A DNA stretch of 64,000 bases from an uncultured Solobacterium sp. (GCA_938039295.1 CALHUY010000053.1:6831-70830), one strand, 5' to 3'; shown: positions 8,827 through 17,877, numbered from the stretch's first letter. The notes: generated by a model from the sequence alone, not told the origin. Made by a program: numbers and translations.

Positions 8827-9908
8827 TGCGCTATAAATGTGTCGTATCTTATGTTGGAAGAAATTATTCTGGCTGGCAATCACAGCGTAAGGGGGATTCC
8901 ATTCAGGAAATCCTAGAAGGAGTGATTGAACGTATTACACAGGAAAAGGTAAACGTTATTGGATCTGGTAGAACGGATGCAGGGGTAAACGCAAGTGCAC
9001 AGGTATTCATGTTTGACACAAAGCGCAAGATGCCAGCTCGTAAGTGGATGGGCGCAATCAATGCCTTCTTGCCAGATGATATTCATATCATGGCGGTTGA
9101 AGAAGAGGATGATTGTTTCCATGCAAGATATAACGTTCGCTTTAAACAATATAACTACCGTATCAATCATGGCCCATACAACGTATTTACAAAAGATACC
9201 ATTTTCCAATGCCCAATATATCTGGATGTAGAAAAGATGAGGGAAGGTATTCCTTACCTTGTTGGAACACATGATTTTACATCCTTGAATTCTAGCTCTT
9301 TGGAAGAATACCCAGATCAAGTAAGAACAGTACGTTCCATCACATTAACAGAAGAGGATGGCGTTATTACACTAGCATTTGTAGGAAAGGGTTTCTTACG
9401 ATATATGGTTCGCATGATGGCTTCTGTATTCATTGAAATTGGAAAGCATAAGTATGAACCATCTCATATTCAAGAGATTTTAGATGCGAAGCGTAAAAGT
9501 TTCCCACATAAAAATAGTCCTGCTGAAGGACTAACATTAGAGTATGTTGATTACTTCAAGACATTGGCACTTGATGAAACAGGAATGGTTCGTGAGTTTT
9601 TAATGGGGGATGATACCTCTTGTACAAACCAAGAACTTTCTATATTAGAGCAGGCAGTTAAAGAGAATGCTAGCCATCAGTTCTATGCGATGACGACAAG
9701 ACATAGTCAAGAACTATTGGGATATTATGAAATCAATCAAGGGGAAGCTTCACTACATATTCTTGAAGAAGAACGTGGTATTCCGCTAGCAAATATCCTA
9801 CTTCCACAACTAGAGAAACGCTTACAAAAGCAAGCAATCTTCAAACCAATTCAGATTTATAACAAAAGTGGAAAAATTGTATCAAATTCAGTAGAAGAAA
9901 CGAAATAA
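8823..9908 (+). CDS. truA: tRNA pseudouridine(38-40) synthase with extra C-terminal domain
   Basis: TruA isomerises uridines at positions 38-40 of the tRNA anticodon stem-loop. The catalytic aspartate is Asp52 in GSGRTDAGVNA, and YNYRI and GTHDFTS are family landmarks. The normal enzyme of about 245 residues ends near EGLTLEYVDYF. This protein then continues for about 113 more residues (roughly 249-361) without a stop. The extension has an LLGYYEIN strand followed by ASLHILEEERGIPLANILL, which recalls a degraded GNAT acetyltransferase core. That likeness is my inference. ATG at 8823 or 8826 are equally possible starts, overlapping the ecfT stop. It lies in its usual place before rplM-rpsI. 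Confidence 0.92.
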   Translation: MMRYKCVVSYVGRNYSGWQSQRKGDSIQEILEGVIERITQEKVNVIGSGRTDAGVNASAQVFMFDTKRKMPARKWMGAINAFLPDDIHIMAVEEEDDCFHARYNVRFKQYNYRINHGPYNVFTKDTIFQCPIYLDVEKMREGIPYLVGTHDFTSLNSSSLEEYPDQVRTVRSITLTEEDGVITLAFVGKGFLRYMVRMMASVFIEIGKHKYEPSHIQEILDAKRKSFPHKNSPAEGLTLEYVDYFKTLALDETGMVREFLMGDDTSCTNQELSILEQAVKENASHQFYAMTTRHSQELLGYYEINQGEASLHILEEERGIPLANILLPQLEKRLQKQAIFKPIQIYNKSGKIVSNSVEETK

Positions 9909-9921
9909 TCTAATTGACTTG

Positions 9922-9974
9922 CGGGGTATCAACGGCTAAAATGGTAAATGGCACTTCATGCCAATGTAGCCCCG
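9922..9974 (+). promoter_or_regulatory. Probable L13-S9 autoregulatory mRNA leader
   Basis: The 92 bases between truA and rplM can fold: CGGGG at 9922-9926 pairs with CCCCG at 9970-9974, and inside it TGGCA (9949-9953) and TGCCA (9959-9963) form a hairpin with loop CTTCA. Low-GC Gram-positives are known to carry an L13 leader at this place. The stems are seen; assignment to that leader family is by position and needs a covariance-model search. Confidence 0.5.
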
Positions 9975-10000
9975 GAAACTACATATGGAGGAAAGTAAAA

Positions 10001-10435
10001 ATGCGTCAAACAACTATGTTAAAGCCAAGTGAAGTTGTTCGTCAATGGTATATCGTTGATGGAACTGACTGCACATTAGGACGTCTAGCTACTCAGGTAG
10101 CAACATTATTAAGAGGCAAGCACAAGCCTGCCTACACACCACACGTTGACTGTGGAGATTATGTAATCGTAATCAATGCAGACAAGATTAAGATTAGTGG
10201 TGACCAGGATGCAAAGAAGTTCTACTATAGTCATTCTATGTATCCAGGAGGACTTCGTACAAGAAGTACAAAGGTTATGCGTGAAAACTACACTGTTGAA
10301 TGGGTTGAAAAAGCCATCAAGGGTATGTTACCACATAACAAATTGGGTGATGTACAGCGTAAGCATGTATTTGTTTACACAGGTGCTGAACACCCACACG
10401 CAGCTCAGAAGCCTGTTGAGCTAAAGGTAAAGTAA
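10001..10435 (+). CDS. rplM: Ribosomal protein L13
   Basis: A large-subunit ribosomal protein of 144 residues, MRQTTMLKPSEV at the start and YTGAEHPHAAQKP near the end, with LGRLATQVA and GMLPHNKLG as L13 landmarks. I chose the ATG at 10001, which follows TGGAGGAAAG; the frame is open upstream to 9914, but that stretch is the structured leader and encodes nothing L13-like. It is 15 bp from rpsI, the standard partner. L13 is the expected autogenous repressor if the leader is real. Confidence 0.97.
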   Translation: MRQTTMLKPSEVVRQWYIVDGTDCTLGRLATQVATLLRGKHKPAYTPHVDCGDYVIVINADKIKISGDQDAKKFYYSHSMYPGGLRTRSTKVMRENYTVEWVEKAIKGMLPHNKLGDVQRKHVFVYTGAEHPHAAQKPVELKVK

Positions 10436-10450
10436 GGAGGATAAGACAAG

Positions 10451-10852
10451 ATGGCAACTAAGAAGAAAGTAACTTATGTTGGAACAGGACGCCGTAAGCA
10501 GTCCGTTGCTCGTGTCTTCATGACTCCGGGTACAGGTGTTGTAACAGTTAATGGTCGTACTTTAGAAGAATACCTACCACAAGCAACATTACGTATGGTA
10601 GTTAATTCACCATTAGTACTCACAGAAACTAAGGAACAGTTCGATATCAAGATCAATGTAGCAGGTGGCGGTTATACTGGCCAGGCTGGTGCAATGCGTC
10701 ATGGTATTGCTAGAGCTCTTCTAGAAGCTTCTGCAGATTACAGACCAGCATTAAAGAAGGCTGGTTTCCTAACACGTGATTCCCGTGAGAAGGAAAGAAA
10801 GAAGTACGGTTTAAAGGGTGCTCGTCGCGCTCCACAGTTCTCCAAGCGTTAA
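10451..10852 (+). CDS. rpsI: Ribosomal protein S9
   Basis: A small-subunit ribosomal protein of 133 residues. It shows the [15 protein letters not shown] start typical of bacterial S9, the central [19 protein letters not shown], and the conserved basic tail ending [12 protein letters not shown], whose terminal arginine reaches the P-site tRNA. A strong AAGGAGG ribosome binding site lies 9 bp before the ATG. It is the last gene of the ecf-truA-rplM-rpsI operon and is followed by a terminator. Confidence 0.98.
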   Translation: MATKKKVTYVGTGRRKQSVARVFMTPGTGVVTVNGRTLEEYLPQATLRMVVNSPLVLTETKEQFDIKINVAGGGYTGQAGAMRHGIARALLEASADYRPALKKAGFLTRDSREKERKKYGLKGARRAPQFSKR

Positions 10853-10883
10853 TTTGCTGGATTGGACAGTACAACAAACAAAG

Positions 10884-10917
10884 AAACACTTTGCATGTAT
10901 TTGCAGAGTGTTTTTTT
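10884..10917 (+). terminator. Terminator after rpsI
   Basis: A 12-bp stem (10884-10895 with 10902-10913, one T-G pair) with a 6-base loop, running into a seven-T tract. It closes the ribosomal protein operon. Confidence 0.85.
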
Positions 10918-11476
10918 AGTTTTGAACTAGTAGTGTAGAGTGGTGTATTTGATACGAATATAGAGGAAACTGAAAGGGTTTGTTAATAGTATTATAGTAT
11001 GCTTGCAAATGTTAAGTTTTCCTTAAGATAATATATAGAATTTATACAGAATATAGAATTCGAATGAAATATTTTCAACTTAAATAAAGATAGTGGAAAC
11101 CAATGAAATCATTTTTTCAGAAATAGAAGAAATTGAAAAAATGTAGATGTAGTATAGAGATTTTGATTACAGTGTATGAATTTGTTTTCATAATACTATC
11201 TTCTAAATTCCCAAAAATGATGTGACTTTTGAGTAATAAATGAGGGGGCATTTGTAGTCTAAAAATCAAGTGCATCGATTTTGACGATTACAAAATTATC
11301 CTCTAAAATTTGTTGTGACTATGACTGCGCAGTTTTGTTTTATAACGCATTTCATTTTACAAGGAAACTGGCAGGATATATGTGAATTAAATGCAACTAA
11401 ATTAGCAGAATTAAAAATTTAATTACAACAGTGTATATTACGAAATAGCACAAAAAGTAAAAGGGGATTAGTAAGT
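10918..11476 (+). other. AT-rich intergenic region upstream of the large adhesin
   Basis: About 560 bases with no credible reading frame on either strand. The only clear element is a promoter, listed separately, at 11281-11309, which would leave a 5' untranslated leader of about 160 bases. The leader contains a short AT-only inverted repeat near 11410-11425, too weak to call. A long, gene-free upstream region fits a regulated surface protein gene. Confidence 0.6.
11281..11309 (+). promoter_or_regulatory. Promoter of the large adhesin gene
   Basis: TTGACG at 11281-11286, 17-bp spacer, TAAAAT at 11304-11309. It is the best-spaced promoter in the gap upstream of the adhesin. Confidence 0.55.
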
Positions 11477-14400
11477 ATGAAAAATAGAAAAATGAGATTA
11501 TTTTCCCATATTATGACAGTTATTTTGATGTTGAATATGGTACTAACAAACATCTTACCAACTCATGCAGTTGGTGCTACACCAACACCGGTTTCAGAGT
11601 CAATAAACTTTGGAGCTAAGGGCTCATTGAAGATTAGCCTGAAACCAACGTCACCAACTGAAGTGAGGGGTCTCGATAATATTTCTACAGGTATCGAAAT
11701 TGACGGTACTGGTTTAACACAACCAATTGAAGGCTTGTATCTAGAAGTTGAAGTAAATACAAAGCAATCATCTAAGAATTTCAATGATACAAGAAATATT
11801 GAAAGTGATACTTACTTAGATAACTTCTCTACTCCAGCCGCAAAGACACAACCTATTATTAAATCTGAAGAAACAATCGTTACTAATGATGGGAGAACTA
11901 TTAAACGTATTTATCTGAATAAGATTGATACAACAGTTAAATTGGAACTTCCTTATGTAATGAGTTTTTCGGATGGTATTACGCCAAAGGATTTTGAATT
12001 AAAACCAGTTGTACGTTTATATGATAGCTCAAAGACTAATTTAGCAACATTGACAGAACAGACATATACAATTACGTATAAGAATCCATGGTTAATTAAG
12101 CAGGTTGCAGGTGAAGAAACAGATAATCAGCTTGTTTATGGTGGTATTAATAAGCAAGGTGATCCAAATTCTTTATCTAATGATAGAACATCTGATGTCA
12201 TCTTCAATTTTAGATTGAATCAATACGAACGTTCATATCGTTCGGTTATCATCACAGATACACTTCCAACATATGTTAACTATGCTGGTCAAACAGTGAC
12301 AGCACACTTTGATCCTGCAAAGAATCCAAATTGGACATTAAGTGCAGATGGTAAGACAGTAACCTTGCGATATGATGTTCCGACGGGTGTACCACATTTA
12401 TTTGATAACTATCGTGATAATCTGCCAGGATATTCAGAGTTAAGACTATCTTTCCCAGGGGCGAAATATTTAAACGGTTCAGATCGAGTAGTATTTGAGA
12501 ATAATGCAACATTACAGGGTTTACCATATAATCCAAGTGCTGCGGAAGATACGATTGGCAAAGTTTCTGGAAATGAACATAACTTTGCGTCAGATAAAAA
12601 GAAGTTCCGTTTAGCAGGTGATGACTTTAGTGGTGACGGCATGCTTTCAAAGCGTGGTCCAAAAACAATCAAGTTTGACCAGAATAGCTTAGCGGTACAA
12701 GAAGTTGACTACAGAATTACATTAATAAATAAAGTAGATAAACCTTTAACTGATATTGAGTTTACAGAGGATGTTGTAGATACTGAAAACCGTCTATTCC
12801 TAACATCCGTCTATGGTAACTTAGCTGCGTTTGGTTCTAAGATTGGATTCCGTATGGATCAAGTAGAACTAAGAGGTTATAAGGATGACGGAACATATGA
12901 CATTCTTCCTGTTACACCAGATGGACAATACTGGTTATTTAAGGGAGAAACAAACCAAGCTGGTAAGAGACAATTACAGACATATCTAGATCAAATTAAT
13001 GATGGTTCATTAGTGCCTGCGAATGCGGCAGCGATTGTGCCACAGTATAAGAAAGTTGGTATCTATCTAAAGGACGTAACACTCCAGCCAACAATGAGTG
13101 TTATATTTAACATCAAGATGATGTTCATGGATCCTTTCCATGAGGAATATAGCGCAACAAGGCCACTAAAAAATACAATTAAAGTAACTTCAAATAGGGT
13201 GAATGATGATGGTTCTAAGACACCACTTAACTTGAGTAGTGAGTGGGATACTTCGTTTACACCATTTAATGAAAAGGTACACCTTTGGAAACAAACTTTC
13301 TTCCAAAAAGTTGGTATGCCTGGTGAACGTTTTACAGCACGTTTGAATTTCAGTTTAACAGAATTATCTAGCGCCCGTTATTTTAAGAATCCAACATACG
13401 TTGACTTACTACCTTTAGGTGTATCTTTCGACTCACAAACATATGTAACACGTGTAGTCAATCATATTGAAGGCTGGTCATTTGAATTCATTAAGAATTA
13501 CAATGATACAGGTCGTGATGCGGTTAAGATTAAGATGCCATCAGGCTATGCATATCAATTTGAAAATATGGCCTTTGATATTAAGGATTTAGTTATCAAT
13601 GATGACATCATTCCAAGTAAGGCTGAAAATGATGAGTTAAATAACAATAATGAAGTGTATTTCTACGCCGAAAACTGGACAAATGGTGTTCCACCAGAAC
13701 TAACAGCGCAATATGATCCAAAAATCTTTGTAAATGATGACTTAGATATCAATATGAACGGTGTTACAAATGAGAAAATCTTGAAGGCAACTTCTAAGAT
13801 TTTAGGTAATAACGTTGAGAGTATTCAATCGGATAAACATATCCGTAGTTTAGAACCAAATATAGAAGGTGGAGCTGCTGTTTACGGTAGAGCATTCACA
13901 AATAAGACAATCACAACAGACTTTGCGGATGTTACAAATACAAGCGGTCTTTTCCAATATCGTATTAGTGTTCGTAACTACTACAACACACCAATGAATA
14001 AGATTGTGATGTACGACGTATTCCCGTTCGTTGGAGATGGTAGAAATTCTGCTTTCAGTAATACTTTACAAGGTCCGGTTGAACTGAAGATTGGTTCAAC
14101 TGATGTAAGCAGTCAGTATGATATTTACTATCGTACAGATAAATATCCAAATCCTAATGATGTAAATGAGCTATCAAGCCCACTTTGGACTACAACACCT
14201 GCTGATTATTCACAGGTTACAGCCATCAAAGTTATCGGTAAGAATGGTACGATTCTTGAACCATACCGTGTTTTATCAGCTTACTTAACAATGAAGGCTC
14301 CAAAGTATGATGCGACTCTAACAGAAGCAATTGCATACAATAGTGCAAATGTTATCTATAACAATGAGACAATCATGCGTCATGTACCTGCAGTTGCAAA

Positions 14401-16753
14401 CCAATTAATTGATGTAATGGATGTATCTGTAGAAAAGAAATGGTTAGATGTGGATGGTAACCCAATCGCTACCCCTGATGTAAACTCCATCACTGTGAAG
14501 TTACTTGCGGATGGTGTTGATACAGGTAAGACGCTGGATTTGACAGCTGCTGACAACTGGAAAGCAAAATTCACACATCTACGTCAATACAATATTGAAA
14601 CTGCAACTGATGGTACGACTACAAAGACACCAATTGTATATTCTATAGAAGAAGTTGGTGCAAATGATGATGGTCAAGTAACTTACAATGGCAAGAAGTA
14701 TCAAGTAACTTCTACTTCTGTAAAGGTGAATAAAGACTCCCCAACAGATACAGTTGCATTAGAGATTACAAATAAACTCCTACAGGAAAAGGTATCCATT
14801 TCTGGTAAGAAGTTCTGGGTTGATGATGAGGATAATGATGGTAAGCGTCCAACATCCATTACAGTACGATTACTCGCAGATGGTGTAGAAGTGCAGAATA
14901 AGACTGTTACGAAAGATACTGATTGGGAATTTACATTTGAAGATTTACCGAAGTTCAATGGAACAACAGAGATTGTTTATACAATCAGCGAAGATGCAGT
15001 AGCAGATTATTCTACAAGCATTAGTAATTATGATATTGCGAATACACACGCACCTGAACAGCTTGTTATTCCTGTTAAGAAGGTTTGGGTAGATGATAAT
15101 GATGCACAATCATTACGTCCTGCTAGTGTCCATGTAACATTATTTGCGGATGGTGAGAAAGTTGATGAAGTTGACTTAAATAGTGCAAATCAATGGCAAC
15201 ATCTCTTTGATGGATTACTCAGATATCGTAACGGTACTGAGATCCAATATACTGTACAGGAAGAAGCAGTTGCAAACTACACGACATCCTATTCTGGTGA
15301 TATGACTACATCTTTCACTATTACAAATACGATTGATGGTAAGGTTTCGATTCCTGTCACAAAGAAGTGGATTGGTAAGGAAGCAGAAAGTGCAACAATC
15401 CGTCTTTTAGCAGATGGACAAGAAGTAGCGAATATTACATTAAATGCTGAGAATAACTGGCAACATACATTTACAAATATGCCGAAGTATAAAGATGGAA
15501 AGCTCATCACTTATACAGTCTCAGAAGATACGATTGCTGGATATACAACAGCGATTACAGGTGATGCGACAAATTATGTTGTCACAAATACAAATACGAA
15601 GAAGATTGATATTCCTGTTACAAAGACTTGGGTAGGACCAGAAGGAACTTCTGCGGAAATTATTCTATCTAAGGATGGTACAGAGATTGATCGTGTAACG
15701 CTGAATGCGGCAAATAACTGGACACATACATTTACTGGCTTAGCTTTATATGACAGTACGGATGGTCATGAATATGCGTATACAGTTACAGAAACAGATA
15801 TTGCAGGATATGATAAGAATATTACTGGTAGCCAAACAGAAGGCTTCAAAGTTACAAATACTTACAAGCCAACACCGGTTACTGTAAATCCTGACCTTAA
15901 GAAGACAATAGAAGGCAATCCAGCAAATCCTGCAAAGTTTACTTTCAACTTTAAGGCATTAGATATGAATAATCCTATGCCAGAAGGAAGTTTAAATGGT
16001 GTTAAGGAAGCTACTATCACAGGTGCTGGTACAACTTCTATCGGAGAAATTAAATTCAAACTCCCAGGAACCTATGTGTATGAACTGACAGAGGTACAAG
16101 GCTCTACAAGAGGCTATACATACGATCAGACAGTATATACGTTCACTTACAAAGTGAAGGATGTAAATGGTGATTTACAATCAGAACTTGTAATTACAAA
16201 GGGTACTGAAGAAGTGAATACAGCTGAATTTATAAACGTATATAAACCAAATCCTGTTAAGGTTAATCCACCTGTGAATAAGGTGGTTGTGGGAAGTCCT
16301 GAAAATCCATCAACATTCACATTCCGCTTGAAGTCATTAGATCCAAATAATCCAATGCCACAGGGATCTACAGCTGGTGTGAAGACTGTTACAATTACAG
16401 GTACAGGTGAAACTGAATTTGGTGAGTATGAATTTACTGAAGAAGGAAGCTATGTTTATGAAATCAGTGAAGAGGTTGGTAGTGATTCTAACTATGCATA
16501 CGATGCGTCCACTTATACAATTACTTACACAGTAACAGATGATAATGGACAACTCGTTGTAGCAACTAAGGTTGTGAAGGATGATGGTACACAGATGCCA
16601 GTTGCGACTTTCACAAATACTTATACACAACCAAAGAAACCAACACCACCAACATCTGATACAAATGGAATCACTTCATTTGCGACGATGTTATTGATGT
16701 CAATCTTAGGTTTTGCGGCTGCAGTCATTAAGAAGAATCAAATGTCTCGATAA
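11477..16753 (+). CDS. Sortase-anchored Cna-B surface adhesin (1758 aa)
   Basis: A very large wall-attached protein, probably for adhesion to host or other bacteria. Residues 1-31 are a signal peptide ending THAVGA. Residues about 35-975 form a long stalk or binding region of beta-rich repeats that I cannot name. Residues about 980-1462 hold five Cna-B domains, recognisable from a starting K-K-W or K-x-W, an internal YT(V/I)xE and a closing TNT; the lysine, glutamate and asparagine are those that form intramolecular isopeptide bonds. Two pilin isopeptide (Spy0128-like) domains follow at about 1463-1588 and 1589-1718, each with NPMPEGS or NPMPQGS. The tail is PPTSDT (1724-1729), a hydrophobic span and a basic end: a sorting signal without LPxTG. 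It is flanked by its own promoter and a terminator. Confidence 0.88.
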   Translation: MKNRKMRLFSHIMTVILMLNMVLTNILPTHAVGATPTPVSESINFGAKGSLKISLKPTSPTEVRGLDNISTGIEIDGTGLTQPIEGLYLEVEVNTKQSSKNFNDTRNIESDTYLDNFSTPAAKTQPIIKSEETIVTNDGRTIKRIYLNKIDTTVKLELPYVMSFSDGITPKDFELKPVVRLYDSSKTNLATLTEQTYTITYKNPWLIKQVAGEETDNQLVYGGINKQGDPNSLSNDRTSDVIFNFRLNQYERSYRSVIITDTLPTYVNYAGQTVTAHFDPAKNPNWTLSADGKTVTLRYDVPTGVPHLFDNYRDNLPGYSELRLSFPGAKYLNGSDRVVFENNATLQGLPYNPSAAEDTIGKVSGNEHNFASDKKKFRLAGDDFSGDGMLSKRGPKTIKFDQNSLAVQEVDYRITLINKVDKPLTDIEFTEDVVDTENRLFLTSVYGNLAAFGSKIGFRMDQVELRGYKDDGTYDILPVTPDGQYWLFKGETNQAGKRQLQTYLDQINDGSLVPANAAAIVPQYKKVGIYLKDVTLQPTMSVIFNIKMMFMDPFHEEYSATRPLKNTIKVTSNRVNDDGSKTPLNLSSEWDTSFTPFNEKVHLWKQTFFQKVGMPGERFTARLNFSLTELSSARYFKNPTYVDLLPLGVSFDSQTYVTRVVNHIEGWSFEFIKNYNDTGRDAVKIKMPSGYAYQFENMAFDIKDLVINDDIIPSKAENDELNNNNEVYFYAENWTNGVPPELTAQYDPKIFVNDDLDINMNGVTNEKILKATSKILGNNVESIQSDKHIRSLEPNIEGGAAVYGRAFTNKTITTDFADVTNTSGLFQYRISVRNYYNTPMNKIVMYDVFPFVGDGRNSAFSNTLQGPVELKIGSTDVSSQYDIYYRTDKYPNPNDVNELSSPLWTTTPADYSQVTAIKVIGKNGTILEPYRVLSAYLTMKAPKYDATLTEAIAYNSANVIYNNETIMRHVPAVANQLIDVMDVSVEKKWLDVDGNPIATPDVNSITVKLLADGVDTGKTLDLTAADNWKAKFTHLRQYNIETATDGTTTKTPIVYSIEEVGANDDGQVTYNGKKYQVTSTSVKVNKDSPTDTVALEITNKLLQEKVSISGKKFWVDDEDNDGKRPTSITVRLLADGVEVQNKTVTKDTDWEFTFEDLPKFNGTTEIVYTISEDAVADYSTSISNYDIANTHAPEQLVIPVKKVWVDDNDAQSLRPASVHVTLFADGEKVDEVDLNSANQWQHLFDGLLRYRNGTEIQYTVQEEAVANYTTSYSGDMTTSFTITNTIDGKVSIPVTKKWIGKEAESATIRLLADGQEVANITLNAENNWQHTFTNMPKYKDGKLITYTVSEDTIAGYTTAITGDATNYVVTNTNTKKIDIPVTKTWVGPEGTSAEIILSKDGTEIDRVTLNAANNWTHTFTGLALYDSTDGHEYAYTVTETDIAGYDKNITGSQTEGFKVTNTYKPTPVTVNPDLKKTIEGNPANPAKFTFNFKALDMNNPMPEGSLNGVKEATITGAGTTSIGEIKFKLPGTYVYELTEVQGSTRGYTYDQTVYTFTYKVKDVNGDLQSELVITKGTEEVNTAEFINVYKPNPVKVNPPVNKVVVGSPENPSTFTFRLKSLDPNNPMPQGSTAGVKTVTITGTGETEFGEYEFTEEGSYVYEISEEVGSDSNYAYDASTYTITYTVTDDNGQLVVATKVVKDDGTQMPVATFTNTYTQPKKPTPPTSDTNGITSFATMLLMSILGFAAAVIKKNQMSR

Positions 16754-16772
16754 AGTAGTTGATATAACGTAA

Positions 16773-16801
16773 AAGCGATTAGCAATGGATGCTAATCGCT
16801 T
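16773..16801. terminator. Bidirectional terminator between adhesin and vanZ remnant
   Basis: A perfect 12-bp stem, 16773-16784 with 16790-16801, and a 5-base loop ATGGA, flanked by A and T runs on the two sides. It can stop transcription from either direction. Confidence 0.8.
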
Positions 16802-16803
16802 TA

Positions 16804-17127
16804 TTACTTAGAATTTGTTTTAAGTAGATATCTTTGATAGAGATATACACCAACACAAGTGCCAACGGTATTAGTAATTACATCACTGACGTCGCTAACG
16901 CGATCAAATGAGAGTAATGGTTGTAAGACTTCAATACCAATACTTGAGAAAAGTCCAATGAGAATAACCTGCCATGGTTTGAGAGTTGTATTTTGTCGAA
17001 TTAAAAAAGCCAAATGGTATAAACAATGATATATTAATAATGACTCAGTTAGATAATCTCCGCGCTGTAACTGCCAGTCGATGAACGGATAGAAGTTTGT
17101 CTTTGATGAGAATCCACTGAAATTGTG
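16804..17127 (-). pseudogene. Truncated duplicate of the VanZ-family gene at 17872-18366
   Basis: Read on the minus strand, this stretch matches the C-terminal 100 or so residues of the intact VanZ-like protein 1 kb away: FSSKTNFYPFIDWQLQRGDY and LQPLLSFDRVSD occur in both. Bases 17007-17122 align with 18061-18180 almost base for base. The copy has lost one T (near 17035) and gained one A in the run at 17003-17008, so about ten residues between are read in another frame before the original frame returns. Upstream of 17127 an in-frame TGA ends the homologous frame and the N-terminal half is unrelated or decayed. There is no start codon with a binding site, so I call it a pseudogene. Confidence 0.75.
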
Positions 17128-17337
17128 TCAATATCTTTAGGTTTTCTTCTAATATATATTGATGGATAGCATAAATAATCATGGACATTGTAGGTATAAG
17201 TGCTATGTTTGTATTAGTACAATTTCGTTTTATGATTGAAAGAAATGATATTACATAGTAATTTTGTGGAATAGTAGGACGTGTGATTCCTATGCTTATG
17301 AATTTTATTTTTGATAAAATAGATTGGAGTTTCAGGT

Positions 17338-17796
17338 GTGGCGATAGAAATAAAAAAACTCACTGAAGAGAATATACGAGATTATATAGAGTATCTAAAA
17401 ATTGCCCGTTCTTTAGAGCCGAGTTTAATGATGACAGATACTGTCGATGATGAAGCTATTATTGATCGTTTAGCAAAAGACAACGATGGGTTGTGTAAGT
17501 CGTTATTGGCGTATGAAAATGATAAAGTGATCGGCAGATTGGAGTATCATTTTTATACATGTCTTCAGGATAATTATAGGATGTGTTATGTTGACTGGGT
17601 ATATATATTACCTAGTTTTAGACACAAAGGGGTTGCGAAAAGTTTATTTCGGGAATTAGAAACGATATGTTTGGAAAGTAATATAAATCAATATTTTCTA
17701 ATCCAAGCAGACAATGATTCTGCTGCTCAATTCTATAAGTCTTTTGACGGTGCTAGTTCACAATTATGCTCAGTTTTAAGAAAAACGTTAACATAG
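17338..17796 (+). CDS. GNAT-family N-acetyltransferase
   Basis: A 152-residue single-domain acetyltransferase of unknown substrate. The acetyl-CoA loop appears as RHKGVAKSLFRELE (about residues 101-114), preceded by the strand YVDWVYILPSFR, and FFLIQADNDSAAQFYKSF-like wording near the end (QADNDSAAQFYKSFDG) matches the usual N-A-x-x-F-Y motif. The start is GTG at 17338, with GGAG 8 bp upstream. It stands alone between a decayed and an intact copy of the same vanZ-like gene, both on the other strand, which suggests it was trapped in, or carried by, the duplication. It may modify a small molecule or protein; nothing in the context says which. Confidence 0.85.
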   Translation: MAIEIKKLTEENIRDYIEYLKIARSLEPSLMMTDTVDDEAIIDRLAKDNDGLCKSLLAYENDKVIGRLEYHFYTCLQDNYRMCYVDWVYILPSFRHKGVAKSLFRELETICLESNINQYFLIQADNDSAAQFYKSFDGASSQLCSVLRKTLT

Positions 17797-17825
17797 TTTG
17801 ATGGTGCTTTATCAAGTGGGTAATA

Positions 17826-17877
17826 AAATGAGGTAAACCTCTTAAGTTGTAATTCAACTTTTTGGTTTACCTCATTT
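17826..17877. terminator. Long two-level hairpin terminator, bidirectional
   Basis: A perfect 14-bp outer stem (17826-17839 with 17864-17877) encloses a second small hairpin, AAGTTG (17844-17849) pairing with CAACTT (17855-17860). It overlaps the stop codon of the leftward vanZ-like gene and lies 30 bp beyond the acetyltransferase, so it can serve both. Confidence 0.75.

Noticed and set aside
8913..9320. A 135-codon minus-strand frame within truA
   Set aside because: It has no binding site and no family-like motifs; truA on the other strand accounts for the sequence.
14410..15850. Repeated blocks in the adhesin gene that could be taken for DNA repeats
   Set aside because: They are protein-level Cna-B repeats with divergent codons, not recent DNA duplications.
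16804..17013. The 69-codon minus-strand frame as a small intact gene
   Set aside because: It starts at a TTG without a binding site in the middle of a region homologous to the longer VanZ-like gene, so it is a remnant.
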